The notes beneath the pieces were generated by a model. It did not search any database. It had not been told where the DNA came from and saw nothing but the letters and a program-made list of their open reading frames with translations. Below are positions 10,277 through 21,298 of a stretch of 64,000 nt of DNA, piece after piece. A program made the translations under genes and the position numbers. The first letter of the stretch is position 1, and each line of letters opens with the position of its first letter. Origin of the DNA: Cercis canadensis (Eukaryota; Streptophyta; Magnoliopsida; Fabales; Fabaceae); assembly GCA_003255065.1 (NCBI GenBank), contig QAOA01007117.1, forward strand, positions 259,259-323,258, given 5' to 3'.

Positions 10277-10874
10277 TTTATACCAACTAAATAATTATGT
10301 TTTACAAGAAAATAATCAATTTCATGAATTAAATTGAATTAATTGTTTGCTAATTAAATATTTTACTGATATGTTTTAAGATTGAATAATTGCTATCTAC
10401 AGTAACTAACATACATATCTACTACATATTTTGGTAGATCTGTGGGAAATGCTAGATATTGCCAAGCCTCTCGTGATTCATGTCCCAATAAAGTTGTAAT
10501 GTTATTCGTTCCTTTCTTTGAGGTCTGTTCTTTTTCTTTTCATTTAATATATATAATTACCTTTTACCAGCTAATATTGATGGATTCAGATGTTTACTTA
10601 CCTCCAACTTTTGACTTGATTAGCCAAAAGAAGAAAAGCCACATCATCCACCGTGATTATAAATATAATTTTCCTTCAGTTTTTGTTCTTTCCTAAGCCA
10701 TTATTTTTGTTTTTTGAAACTCTAACGTTTAATCTCTTACAAATTACTTAAACGGTCGGCACTAGACTCCACCTAATATCTTCTTTTCAAGCCATTATTA
10801 GTTACTCTGCATAGTTATATATTTTCCACTCGCTCAAAAAAAAAAACATATATAATTTCCACTACCCCTCAAAT

Positions 10875-10881
10875 TATATAA
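10875..10881 (+). promoter_or_regulatory. TATA box of RALF-like gene 2
   Basis: tatataa followed by gg lies about 100 bases before the first copy of the ATG at 10975, the same spacing as in gene 1. It is present only in the left contig, so the gene's promoter and its complete coding sequence sit on opposite sides of the N at 11159. Confidence 0.5.
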
Positions 10882-10906
10882 GGACCTCTATAATTGCCTT
10901 TGAGAC

Positions 10907-11411
10907 AGCAAAGTAGTGGTTATTTCAGAACTTGAGAGGAAGATAGGTAGCTTGCTAGAGTGAAGATTGAGAAAATGAGATGCATTTCCCAAGTCCTTCT
11001 AGTAGTCATGATGATAAATATGATAATTATACTCCTCAAACCTCACCAGATCTGGGCTTCCGCAAATTCATGGGAGATCAACTCGCAGATCAACATCAAC
11101 ATCACCTCCACTAATCAATGCGTTGGCTCCGTCCATGACTGCCTCATCGCCGATCATANAGCAAAGTAGTGGTTATCAGAGAATTTGAGAGGAAGATAGG
11201 CAGCTTGCTAGAGTGAAGATTGAGAAAATGAGATGCATTTCCCAAGTCCTTCTAGTAGTCATGATGATAAATATGATAATTATACTCCTCAAACCTCACC
11301 AGATCTGGGCTTCCGAAAATTCATGGGAGATCAACTCGCAGATCAACATCAACATCACCTCCACTAATCAATGCGTTGGCTCCGTCCATGACTGCCTCAT
11401 CGCCGATCATA
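10907..11411. other. Unmerged contig overlap around N at 11159 (252 bp each side)
   Basis: Bases 10907-11158 (agcaaagtagtgg to gccgatcata) match 11160-11411 end to end at equal length, with a handful of substitutions. The left copy stops exactly at the N and the right copy starts exactly after it. This is the pattern of two contig ends from the same locus, possibly different haplotypes. Confidence 0.88.
10975..11158 (+). other. Artefactual partial copy of RALF-like gene 2
   Basis: Encodes the first 61 residues of the same precursor as 11228-11614, with one visible amino-acid change (WASANSW against WASENSW), and is cut at the N. Because it lies wholly inside the suffix-prefix overlap it should not be counted as a third gene. 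A real, very recent tandem duplication is the less likely alternative. Confidence 0.8.
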
Positions 11412-11614
11412 TCGACGCCGATTTGTACATGAATTCTCATATAAGCAGAATGCTTATAGATGACAGTAAACTGACTCCGGGCACCAAAAATGAAAAGCAA
11501 CCAGCAGTTTCATGTCCTAGTCAAGAAAAGTACACTAGTTGCCTCGGTGATGAAAAAACTAATCCAGCGAAACAACAGTGTAGCATTTACAACAGAGATC
11601 CCACCTGCAACTGA
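11228..11614 (+). CDS. RALF-like secreted peptide precursor 2
   Basis: 128-aa single-exon precursor. The ATG at 11228 is the first in frame (upstream codon GTG). Signal peptide near residues 1-30 (MRCISQVLLVVMMINMIIIL). The propeptide keeps the RALF-family cysteine pair and acidic block, CVGSVHDCLIADHIDADLYM, then NSHISRMLI where canonical precursors have a dibasic RR before the cleaved Leu. The mature part has C-x8-C-x12-C-x8-C (SCPSQEKYTSCLG to CSIYNRDPTCN). There is no YISY motif. The expected role is an apoplastic peptide signal perceived by CrRLK1L receptors. It is paralogous to 8731-9078; NSW, KYTSCLG/RYTSCLG and YNRDP/YRDP are shared. Processing may use another site because the RR is absent. 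Confidence 0.82.
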   Translation: MRCISQVLLVVMMINMIIILLKPHQIWASENSWEINSQININITSTNQCVGSVHDCLIADHIDADLYMNSHISRMLIDDSKLTPGTKNEKQPAVSCPSQEKYTSCLGDEKTNPAKQQCSIYNRDPTCN

Positions 11615-12966
11615 TAACATTCTGGTGTCTTTATATACTTGCTTAGTTTTTTCATGTTTAAGTGACTGCTATATATGCTGCCTTTTAAATTTTACTTTAG
11701 TTGCTTTGGTCTTTAATTATATTTAACTTCATATCTTTTTATGACTAGATTGATGCAAAAAAGTAGTTGTTGTGTTTAGTTGAATCGATGATATTCTGGA
11801 GATGTTTCAACTTAATTATTTGCTAAACAAAGTTGGCCGATTATCACATTGTTGGAAAAATGAGATAATTGGATAAATTTTGTGTTGTCTTTTAGAAATT
11901 ACTTTGATAAGCTTCCATTAGAATTATGTTTGGTAAAAATTTGTCAAAAGTTAATTACTTGACGTATTAGAGAAGATCATAACATTGACCCTACAATCAT
12001 TTAAAAAGATTCTATATGTCTAGCCCTTTTTCAAAAGTCCTTCTGCATGCACCTCCGGCCACGTCATGTATAGGTATTTAAAATTGATGCAGTTACCTTA
12101 GGAACAGCTTGATTGGATAATTTTATTTACTTTTTTAAAAATATGGATGTATACGTATAGAAATAATTTTACTCTTAAAAACAAAACAAAAAACCTTTTT
12201 ATTAGCTTGCCAATATTCAATGAGATTTATCTTGTATATAAATATATTTGAATTGTCAAATTGGGATTTATATTATTATTTTAATGTTATTATGTCTTTA
12301 TGTTTATAAATATACTTGCATTTAAACAAAAATAATAATTTCATTGGCATAAGCCTGCATAAAATCAGGCCAGGCCAACCCAGCCCAAAAATGTCATTGG
12401 CATAAATCGTGCCAGGTCAGCTCTTTGCCATCTCTAGTCACAATACGGGCAACCCTATTAGAAAAATATATTCAAATTTTATTGATTTTTTTTTTACCCT
12501 AAATTTTGCCAACTATTTTGATATTTAAATGAAACTAATTTTATTTTTTTAAAATTTTCACAATAACACCAAAATCACACTATAAATTTCACTTGAACCC
12601 ACCCAAAGAAAAGTATCTTAACACTCCCCATATATATATATATAGCATAATTTCTTTATAAAACCAGAAAAATAAATCTAAATATAGACTCCATTCCAGG
12701 CCCACAATGACTTCTAGCATAACACATCCGCAAAGGTAACAAGATGCTACTGAATGTAGTAATCCACATAGATAGTATGATAACGAACTATAATCAAAAT
12801 GACTTCTCTGTCAAAATTTGTAATACAATTTGGCTCACTTTCCAACTGAAAGAAATGGAAGAACTGTAAATAAGAAGAAATTCCAGCCCCCTTTTTTTCA
12901 CTTTCTGAGAAATTCCAACCTTGATAGTATCTAGATGCTTCCAACAACTGATCCCCAAAAATGTCC
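11615..12966. other. Intergenic region between convergent genes
   Basis: AT-rich 3' flanks of RALF-like gene 2 (+) and eIF3m (-). No gene is seen. A short GC-richer fragment near 12355-12440 (caggccaggccaacccagcc) looks like the end of a small transposon, but its partner end is not found. Confidence 0.6.
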
Positions 12967-15900
12967 TTAACGAACTGGCAGGCCTTGAGCTGCTTGCGAG
13001 CCATCTTCGGTTATTTTGTTAGCTTGAATGGTGCTGATAACGTTTGCAATATTACCCTGGAAATAGGATACGTGTAAATAACCTTAAACATCATGGCAAA
13101 TGAAAGACACGTGAATATCTTGCATTACTCAAAAATAAATATATAAATAAATAAAGCTGGCATTTTATCTGATTTCTCAGAATCAGATTTCAATCAAGCG
13201 CACTAAATCATATAGAATACACAGTATTGTAACCAAACATTAAACAAGCAGAAACAAACATGCTCCAAAACCAAGTATTTTTTCTGTGTATTAACTAAAT
13301 TCATAGTTGAGAAGAGTTCACGAGGAAAGTCCTTTACCCTCCATGTTGTTAGCTTGGTTCTCAGTGTTTGCCACTGCTGCTGCCCAAACACACGATCCAC
13401 ATGATGACTGCACATATAACACTCGAGTCAAATCGTGGCAAACAACTAAGTAATACCAAAAAATTGGTAAAACAAAAGGTGCTAAATAATATTGCTACAG
13501 GTGCATGTCCATGTGCAAACATAGACAAAGGGGCAGTAAACCGGGTGAAGGGAGAGGGAGAACAAACCTGACAATTACAACTTGATTCATTTGGTCCAGC
13601 TTGCAGTCAATTAACTTAGCAGTTATTCCTTTAACCACCCATACTTCCACCTCATCATCCTCGATCTGAAAGGGAACTTACAACTCTTTCAGTTAAGGTA
13701 GGGAAGAAAGCTAATATAATACAAAGAAAAGCAAATGAAATTTTACCCGGAGTGTGTCCTTAATAAGTGCATATGGAATTTGACTAGATCCATCAGAGGC
13801 AAGATCTACTAATGACATCAGCCTCATCTTGGCAATGCATTCTTCGTGCACAAGATCTACAAATATTATTCCATCCAAAAAATTAGGCCATCAAACAAAG
13901 TGAAAGAAATCTTTTCACATGCAACTATTGACATGGCACAAACAAAGTTTTACCATAGCTTTTCAACAATGTGGAATTTGCAGCGTGAAACTCCAAGTAG
14001 GCATCCAGCCTCTGAGTAAGAAAAATCTTGAGAAGCTGATATATCAATGCATATTTGGCATCCTTCTCTAGTTGCCCAACAGCAGGCATATCTAACAAAC
14101 CACACTGCAACATGAAAATTGAAGTTTATGAATGCTCTTCCAAAACTTATACAGCAATCTAGGCCAATAAGGACATGAAAATACAGAATACACAAGAAAC
14201 GAGGGAGAACACAATAGACAACCAGAAGGCATGCAGAAGTGAATTGCTAGAAAACAGATTTAGGTCCATTCGCCAAATAGCAGGTGAATGATACAAGTCA
14301 ACTCTTCCATTCAAGACAAACACAATAGAGGACAGGAAAAAGAATGAGCATCATCAACATAGATACTCTCTAAACCTCATGAATCTTTAAACCACACATC
14401 AAGATGAACCTCTAATTACAAAGTAACATCCCATATTGGGGCTTCAAAATATAGGAAGTTTCCTGGAAAAACTTATCAGAGCCAAGGAATCATCAGTTCC
14501 ATTCCCCGAAGTCAGGCTGCAATACCATTTGAAAACCCCATATATATTCGGCTCTAGTTTGGTATTATCTGAAGTGCAACTACTACACAGAAATGTGCTA
14601 TGAAAGTACATCCCAAGCACCATATGCATCATACTCGCATAGCATTGCACTTTTCTCTATTCAACTTCACATTCATTTCTTCCAGAGAGAGCTGACGAGC
14701 TTGTTAGAAAGGTATAATGGGATGGGTCGCCAGTGAATAGAAAACTCAGCGCTCACCTCGGAGCAGGAGAAGAAGCAATAAACCATTGTTTCTTTTAAAA
14801 GCAGTTCCCCTTTCCTTCCCAAGTCCCACAATATTGAGTTATGACAGCAAGAAAGCACCCTTATCCCCTCTCAATGTTAGGATTATGCAACCAATTATCA
14901 TATGGGTTTATATATCTTGTTATTGTTGCGTTCATTTACACTCACCAGGAAAAGAGAAAGTCAGGCACCCTTAAATAATTTTGAAACAAGCTGACATCAA
15001 TTACTGAGATAAGGGAAAATACTATGTGCACACCTCTTGGCAATGGAAGCCATAAAGTACACAATACTCTTACAAAGAAAAGGAAGCATAAAAAAGGTTT
15101 TATATTTAAATGATGTCAGTAGCAAGACAATGTAGGATTAAAAACATTAAGATAAGAATTTATCCAGAAAAGTAGACCAATAGTAGTTCCTGCTATCATT
15201 CAAATATTAAATTATTGCATTAGGTACCTGGAATATGTCAGGTGACTTCACAAATTCCACAACTGCACGGACAGCTTCCTCCTTGGCTTCAGCCAGAACA
15301 TATGCATCTTCTCCAGAAAAGGTCACCAAATACTTGGTCAAGAACTTAAAGGAATCCTTCACCATGCTGTAATGAAGAGAGATGCAAAGATGGTTACTAG
15401 TATTTTTATTAAAAAATATTTAAAAATGCAAGATGGAACAGATGATTGTTACCCTTGGGAAGGGATGGTACCAATGGAACAAAACTGAATACATGTTTTC
15501 TTTCATGTAATCAGGTAAAAACAAATATTTAAAGAAAACACTATTGCTCTACCTTTTATTTTCTTTTAAAATATTAGAGATTGTGAGGAAGAGCTCCCGC
15601 TGGTCGACTATCCCAATATTCCAGTCTTTCAAGAAGCTATCCATCTTTTTGAATGAAGGTATAATGTATTCTGTGACTTTTCCATTAATTGCTAAATTTA
15701 GTGCCTTCATGTAGACATAAAACTGGCTGTATGGAGTCTCCAAAAGGTTGTACAGATTGAATAAACTGTGAATAATGAGAAAGATATTTATAATTAAACA
15801 ATAATAATCTAATTAATCATAATAACATGCATTATCAAAACTTAAATGAGTATGACAAAATATTACATCTTCAAGCGCACTGCAGGCTTTTCATTTGGTT

Positions 15901-17752
15901 GTTGAGTGATTTTTGCTGAAATGACTTTTGTGATCTCCAACACTTCATCTGGATTATCACACTTTGTAACAAGATTGCAGATGATAGTGAAGATGGACTC
16001 AACATCTGGTACAAGAAATAACAACAGTTTTGGTTAACATAGATATACATTAATAGGATATCTTTACTCCTGTCATCATTAGATTTGGAACATTCATTAC
16101 GCATCCTATCCCCTTGAGCAATTATTCTTTTACTTAACATCAGAACACATTCTACTTAAGAAAGCAACAAATACATATAACAAAAATTTTGTTAACTGCA
16201 AAAAGTGAAACATGCCAAATATCTACAAAAAGGCTTAGACAAGATCAACCATCAACGAAACCATAATCAAATCAAAGTAGTGGAAATTGGAAAAAGAATC
16301 CTGGCCTAAAGCACAAGTGTTTTTATTAAAAGAATGGAGAATAAAATAAGACTGAGAAGTGTGAGCAACAAAATACCAATTTATCATGGACAAGTGTTCC
16401 TCATATTTTAAGGAGTATAAATCAAGCAAAAGGACCATTCTACCTTTTTCAGACACCTTTGGAAGTATCAATTCAGCAGAAGTAACCATTGATGTTGCTA
16501 GCTCCAACCACTTCCCCATAGCAATGAATTCTTCGGCCTCCATACACAGTCTACTGACTTGTGGCTCAGCAGCCTGACAAACCAAGATAGCAGTAAATAC
16601 ATGAAAAATGCATGTGCCAAATTTTAATGAGGACAGTATTTAAGTACTCACATATACCAACATGGATCCATAAATAGATAAATATAGAGCCAGAAAAATC
16701 TTACGCTACCTTTGATTGACAGAGGAGGTAATGGAAAAGGTTAATTACTCTGTGCAAGGGTAAAGGTGATTAGGAAAAAAAATAAAAAAACTGCCTTAAT
16801 TATCATTACTGTTCCAGAAAATATTAGAAAAGGAAAAATTGAGCATTAACCTGTATTGCTTAACAGTAAATTTAGTTTCTAAACGGCAAGATGGCAGAGT
16901 CATAGCATATAAGAAAAAGAACAGAACGATATAGGAATAACATCGCTTGTCACAAGAAAGATAGAGAACAATGCAAAAGAATATAAGGGAAGCAATTACA
17001 AACCAAAAGAAACACATCTTCCGTTTCACTAAGACAATCTTAATTTGAAGATTGGATGAAAAAGGCTTTTAAATGGATAATGAGGGTGTGGATGTGGAAT
17101 TAAGCATGTGCACAACCAATACCTTCCAAGTCCCAACATCTCAAAGCATAATAGTAAAGAAACAAGTCTTCTTATTTCCTTTTAGTTTTCTACTCTCCTA
17201 AGTATCAACAGGACAATCAGCGTCTTCCCCACCTTCACCCCCCCAAAAGCATCCCAACCTTTCCAACCCATTCTAACTTCTCAAATAATACTCTGCATTA
17301 TTCTTCATGCCCAACTCACATCTTTAAGTTAGCAATTTCATTCAACCACAAATAAGATTAAGTTCAAGTAGCATTTTCAATTAGCAAATATATAAGCTGT
17401 AAGGATATACCATTCTAGCTATAGAAGATAAAAACGAGAAAACTTTTAGGCCAAAACCACCATATAAAGCCAGGCGCCATCAAAATTACAACAGAAAAAT
17501 CAACAAGAAAAATTACCAAACAGTTTTTATTTGTTCGATAGAAACCAAAACTAAATTTTACTCATAAAATAAACAAAAGAGTAGACAAATTTTGCGTATT
17601 ATGAAAATAAAATTAAAAAGAAAATCTATCCCAAATATATGAGGCGCAAGGTAGAGTACCTCAGGACCAGCATCAGCCCAGGCAAGCTCTGAAGCAAATC
17701 GAACAACGGTAAGCGCCGGATCTTCCTCAGAGGTTGGCACCACAGTCGCCAT
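12967..17752 (-). CDS. EIF3M: Eukaryotic translation initiation factor 3 subunit m (PCI domain)
   Basis: Ten coding exons on the minus strand, all with GT-AG borders and matching phases: 17752-17660, 16573-16444, 16005-15867, 15765-15553, 15366-15228, 14104-13954, 13856-13747, 13665-13568, 13407-13338, 13056-12967. Together they give 410 aa, near the usual length of plant eIF3m. The protein starts MATVVPTSEEDPALTVVRFA and ends GSQAAQGLPVR. The helical repeat part is followed by a PCI domain (about residues 210-370) containing RVFGQQQWQTLRTKLTTW. eIF3m is a cytosolic subunit of the eIF3 complex that loads mRNA on the 40S ribosome. Exon 1 lies beside a purine/pyrimidine-rich leader (17753-17850). 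An in-frame ATG at 17782 would add ten residues but lacks the conserved start. No defects are seen. Confidence 0.93.
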
Positions 17753-19414
17753 TGTTTCTGCTAAAGCTCTCTGCAACTGCAAAATTCGAAACCCTAGCCT
17801 CCGCAGCAGAGCAGAGAGTGGGAGAGAGGAAAAACCCTACTAGCTCTGTTCGATAGCGTTAATAATACAATAAACTATACTGGGAAAGATGAGAAGGGTG
17901 TTTTCTTCTTTTTTCTTTTTCTTTTTTATGCTACAGTAATTACAGACAATGAATTCCAGGTTAACCAAAAAAAAATTACCGACTATAATTAAAATGTTTG
18001 TATTACCTTTTACCGTGCTGTTTCGCTTGGTACGGGATAGGTGCTAATTGTAAAGTATATAATATTGGTCAAAAACATGTAATTACGTAATAAATAATTA
18101 CGAATTATTTCCATAATGTATATAAAGTATCATATCCTAAGAATCCACTTAAAAAAGAAAACATAAATTGCTTGCAAATTAGGTTAAATTTTGGTATTGC
18201 TTATACTTCTAAAAGAAATTGAAAATTAACGATAAAAGTCACAACAAATATAAATGTCAATATAAAAAATATTCAATTATTTTTAAGCTCGAAAGGAAAA
18301 AAAAAAAAAATCTAGCTTCTAAAAGTGTCTCTTGACATGCATGTGATTTCTTGGGAAAATGACTTAAAAGTAACTTCAAAATTTTCGGAGCTCTCAAGGA
18401 AATTAGAAACTTTTAAAACTCTAGGGGGTACGTTTAGTATGGAGAAATACGAGAAAAGCTATATTGATGTAAATTTTTTTACATAAAAAAAAAAAAAAAA
18501 AAAATCTCTTGAATAATCTTACAAAGCCTAAAAGCAATTTTTGTTTATCCTAGAGACTTTTTTTTTATGTCAAGATTTTTTTTTTGTATATGCAAAAATT
18601 TACATCAATAAAATTTATCCCTCCTGGAAAAATGATTAATCAATTCAATGTTTTATGATTTTTTTTAATTCAAGAAGTGGTTTCGGTAATTCTCTCATTT
18701 TTTTTTTTCCAATTCCAACACTACAATAAAATATCATAATATGTTATTTTAATTTTTGTTATCATTACCAATAACTTTTAGAAAAACAGCTTTTGAAACA
18801 CTACCGAACACAACAGTCCTTACTCTATGCATTGAGTTTCACAGCTAACAGTTTTGAAGTTCTTGCCGAGCAAAAAGATTCAAATGACCACATGTTTCAA
18901 CTTAATTAGATTCTCTTTTTCCTGATTTTTGCTAATGAACTTAAGCATTGAATGAAATTATCTTTAACTGGTTACCATGTTTAAGGAGCAACCTCTTCCT
19001 TTTTCTTCCTTTGAGAAGAGATAAGAGAAAAATACCCAAAGACATAAATGTGGACTATTTATGGTGTAAATGCTGTGCTTGGCAATTGCACCATTAGCAA
19101 CAGCAAAAGACGATTATATTCTTATGGTGACTCCAAGGGAGGCAGTATTTATGTTATCAAATATTACGATATAAACTAAAGAAAGAAAGGCAAAAATTTA
19201 TGAACCAAATATAGTCACTTCCATAATTGAACGCAAACACATCTGCATAGCAAACCAAATTCTTGGAATCACCAAATTGTTTGTAGCCACAACAACATTG
19301 TCAAGGCAATGGGTTCAATAGCACAAGGAACAAATCCACAGTTCTAGACTTAAGACACTAATATCTATTTTCCAGACAATATCTGCTAATGACAGACATT
19401 CTTCAGCAGATGAA
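17753..19414. other. Intergenic region between eIF3m promoter and SPIRAL1-like 3' end
   Basis: Holds the eIF3m leader and promoter (about 17753-17900), AT-rich DNA, poly-A/T runs, a foldback-like inverted repeat at 18441-18626 and the likely 3' UTR of the SPIRAL1-like gene (19200-19414). No gene is seen. Confidence 0.6.
18441..18626. mobile_element. Small foldback MITE-like inverted repeat
   Basis: The left arm contains attgatgtaaatttttttac. The right arm contains its complement, tgcaaaaatttacatcaata, with similar flanking bases (ggagaaatac / tatccctcc). The arms are about 45 bp with a 100-bp AT-rich centre. No clear target duplication. Confidence 0.4.
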
Positions 19415-21295
19415 TCAGTTCCTAGAAGGAGGATCACCGAAGAGGTAACCAAGGGAAGATCCACCACCTGGAGCAGCATGAACCTTGGTAGATGGTCGAT
19501 CCTGCACCAATAGGAAACCACAATTAAGAAAAGTATCGCCTCAATATCATGATCATAGCCAAATCAACAAGGTCAGTGAAGTTGACAGACATATAGCAAT
19601 ATTACACAACCTAAACTCCAAAATCATCACGCTAACTGTCTTGTGTAGAAAGAAAGGAGGAAGAAAGACGTATAGTATGTTTTTATCCCCAAAAAACTGT
19701 ATAGTATGTAATGCATGCAATTTGAGTACCTTTTCTCTATGCAGAGTCATTACAATGTAAAGTTACAATTATTTCATTCACACAGAAAAATATAATTATG
19801 CTGCATCACCAAAATACCTCTGCTGGATTCTTTTTTTTTGGTTCAGTACCACTCAGCCACAGGCTGTTTGGTATACTACTGCTGAATTCAAGTTAACACA
19901 TTTTAAACAGCAACATACATGTTTATGTAAAAGGTCAGCAACATATGCATAGTCTTACCATGATCATCAGAACCTGATGAACACGAATCATAAAACAGAA
20001 ATAAAATAAAATGAAACAGAATCCTACTGGAAACCATGACAAGGAGCAAAAACAAAATTGGTAATTAGCAAGCTCTAGAGCAGGTCCAGAAATTTGATAG
20101 TTAATAAGCATGTTATGCAGAAAAGTACGATGAAAATTAGGTAACAAGCAGCAGCACCTGTTTCCTTCATCATGTGTCTTTACCAACTATTAAGAACGTA
20201 TAAAAAAAAAAAAAAAAGCCACAATCCAAGGGCACACACTCACACATGGAAAAAGAAAACATGATATTAGACTAAGAGGGGCAATGTGTGTGTGGGTGTG
20301 GGTGCATGCGGGGGGAGAAGAAATAATAAAATCAAATGGAGAATCACATTATTACTTATCTTTCAGCCATTCAACACCTACCTAAATCATTCAAATAAAG
20401 AAATTTGTAGACTTTTAGGAACATATAAGAAGCATTGACTCATAATCCATGACATAGACAAGAAAAATTAAGAAAGTACATTATAAAGCACATACCATAT
20501 CCTACGGATATGAAAGAACAGCATTCACATTACTATCAAAATCTTACTGTAATTTACAAGGTTCTTAGACCTTCCTGCCAAACGGGAGATAAAAAATCAC
20601 AATAATTTCTGATTTGAATAGTTTCACTAGAATTAAATGTGTCTAAGATTTCCCCATTTGTATTACTATTGTTATGCACATCCCTTTTTTACTTCCAAGA
20701 TTTTGTTTGTCCGTGGAAAAATTCATAGGCCCCAATTTTGCACATCCTTCTTTATTTTTTACTGAAAATAATTATCAATAAATGATATACAAAAGGAACA
20801 GATTGACCTCATTTAGTCTTTGTAACAATGAAGGTTTGGAGATTGAGTATTCTAGAATTTCCTAGGCTAAGGTCAGCAGTGACACTGTTTAGAGCAGAAG
20901 CAGTAGGGAAAGCTAATTATGCAGTACAGTTCAAATGACCTTAAGAGAAAATTTGTCAAAGGCCATACCGTGATAAAATTGCCACAATTTTGTCCATCGG
21001 CACGATGGTAATTGTTTGTGAGAGTTCCATGAATTCCAGCAGCAATTCCCTTCTCTTTTGGCGATGTTGCAACATTTGCACTTTGAGAAGCCCCTCCATT
21101 TGTAGGCTGACATTGAGTCTGTGCACCTTTGGCATTGTTTGCAGGCTGACATTGAGTCTGTGCACCTTTGGCATTGTTTGCAGGCTGACGTTGAGTCTGT
21201 GCACCTTTGGCATTGTTGGGCACAGGCACCTCCCCACTTCCAAATAGATAGCCCAGAGAACTCTGACCACCACCACTACTCCCCCCGCGACGCAT
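19415..21295 (-). CDS. SP1L: SPIRAL1-like microtubule-associated protein
   Basis: Two coding exons on the minus strand (21295-20969 and 19501-19415) give 137 aa. The family's signature ends are present: [12 protein letters not shown] at residues 8-19, and [11 protein letters not shown] near the C-terminus followed by DPPSRN and the stop. Between them lies the conserved stretch [20 protein letters not shown] and then TKVHAAP, split by the intron. SPIRAL1-like proteins bind plant cortical microtubules and microtubule plus ends and support directional cell expansion. This copy has an unusual insert of three 13-residue repeats (residues 27-65). The gene also has a 5' leader intron (see 21299-22774). 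Length and motifs are otherwise normal. Confidence 0.92.
21101..21217 (-). repeat. 3 x 39-bp in-frame tandem repeat inside the SPIRAL1-like gene
   Basis: Three copies of a 39-base unit encode NNAKGAQTQ(R/C)QP(A/T). Copies differ by single bases, and the frame is kept. The repeat lies in the variable linker between the two conserved ends of the protein. Confidence 0.95.
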
Positions 21296-21298
21296 TTT

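Larger units (their letters stand above)
9079..10874. other. Intergenic region between the RALF-like genes
   Basis: AT-rich, with no supported gene. It contains the overlap artefact at 9843-9949, a GA-rich microsatellite near 10005-10020, an (AT)n microsatellite at 10232-10273, and the start of duplication unit B from about 10125. Confidence 0.6.
10125..11830 (+). repeat. Segmental duplication unit B (carries RALF-like gene 2)
   Basis: Counterpart of 7855-9300; see that entry for the shared landmarks. It is inflated by the 252-bp overlap artefact around the N at 11159. Confidence 0.6.
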
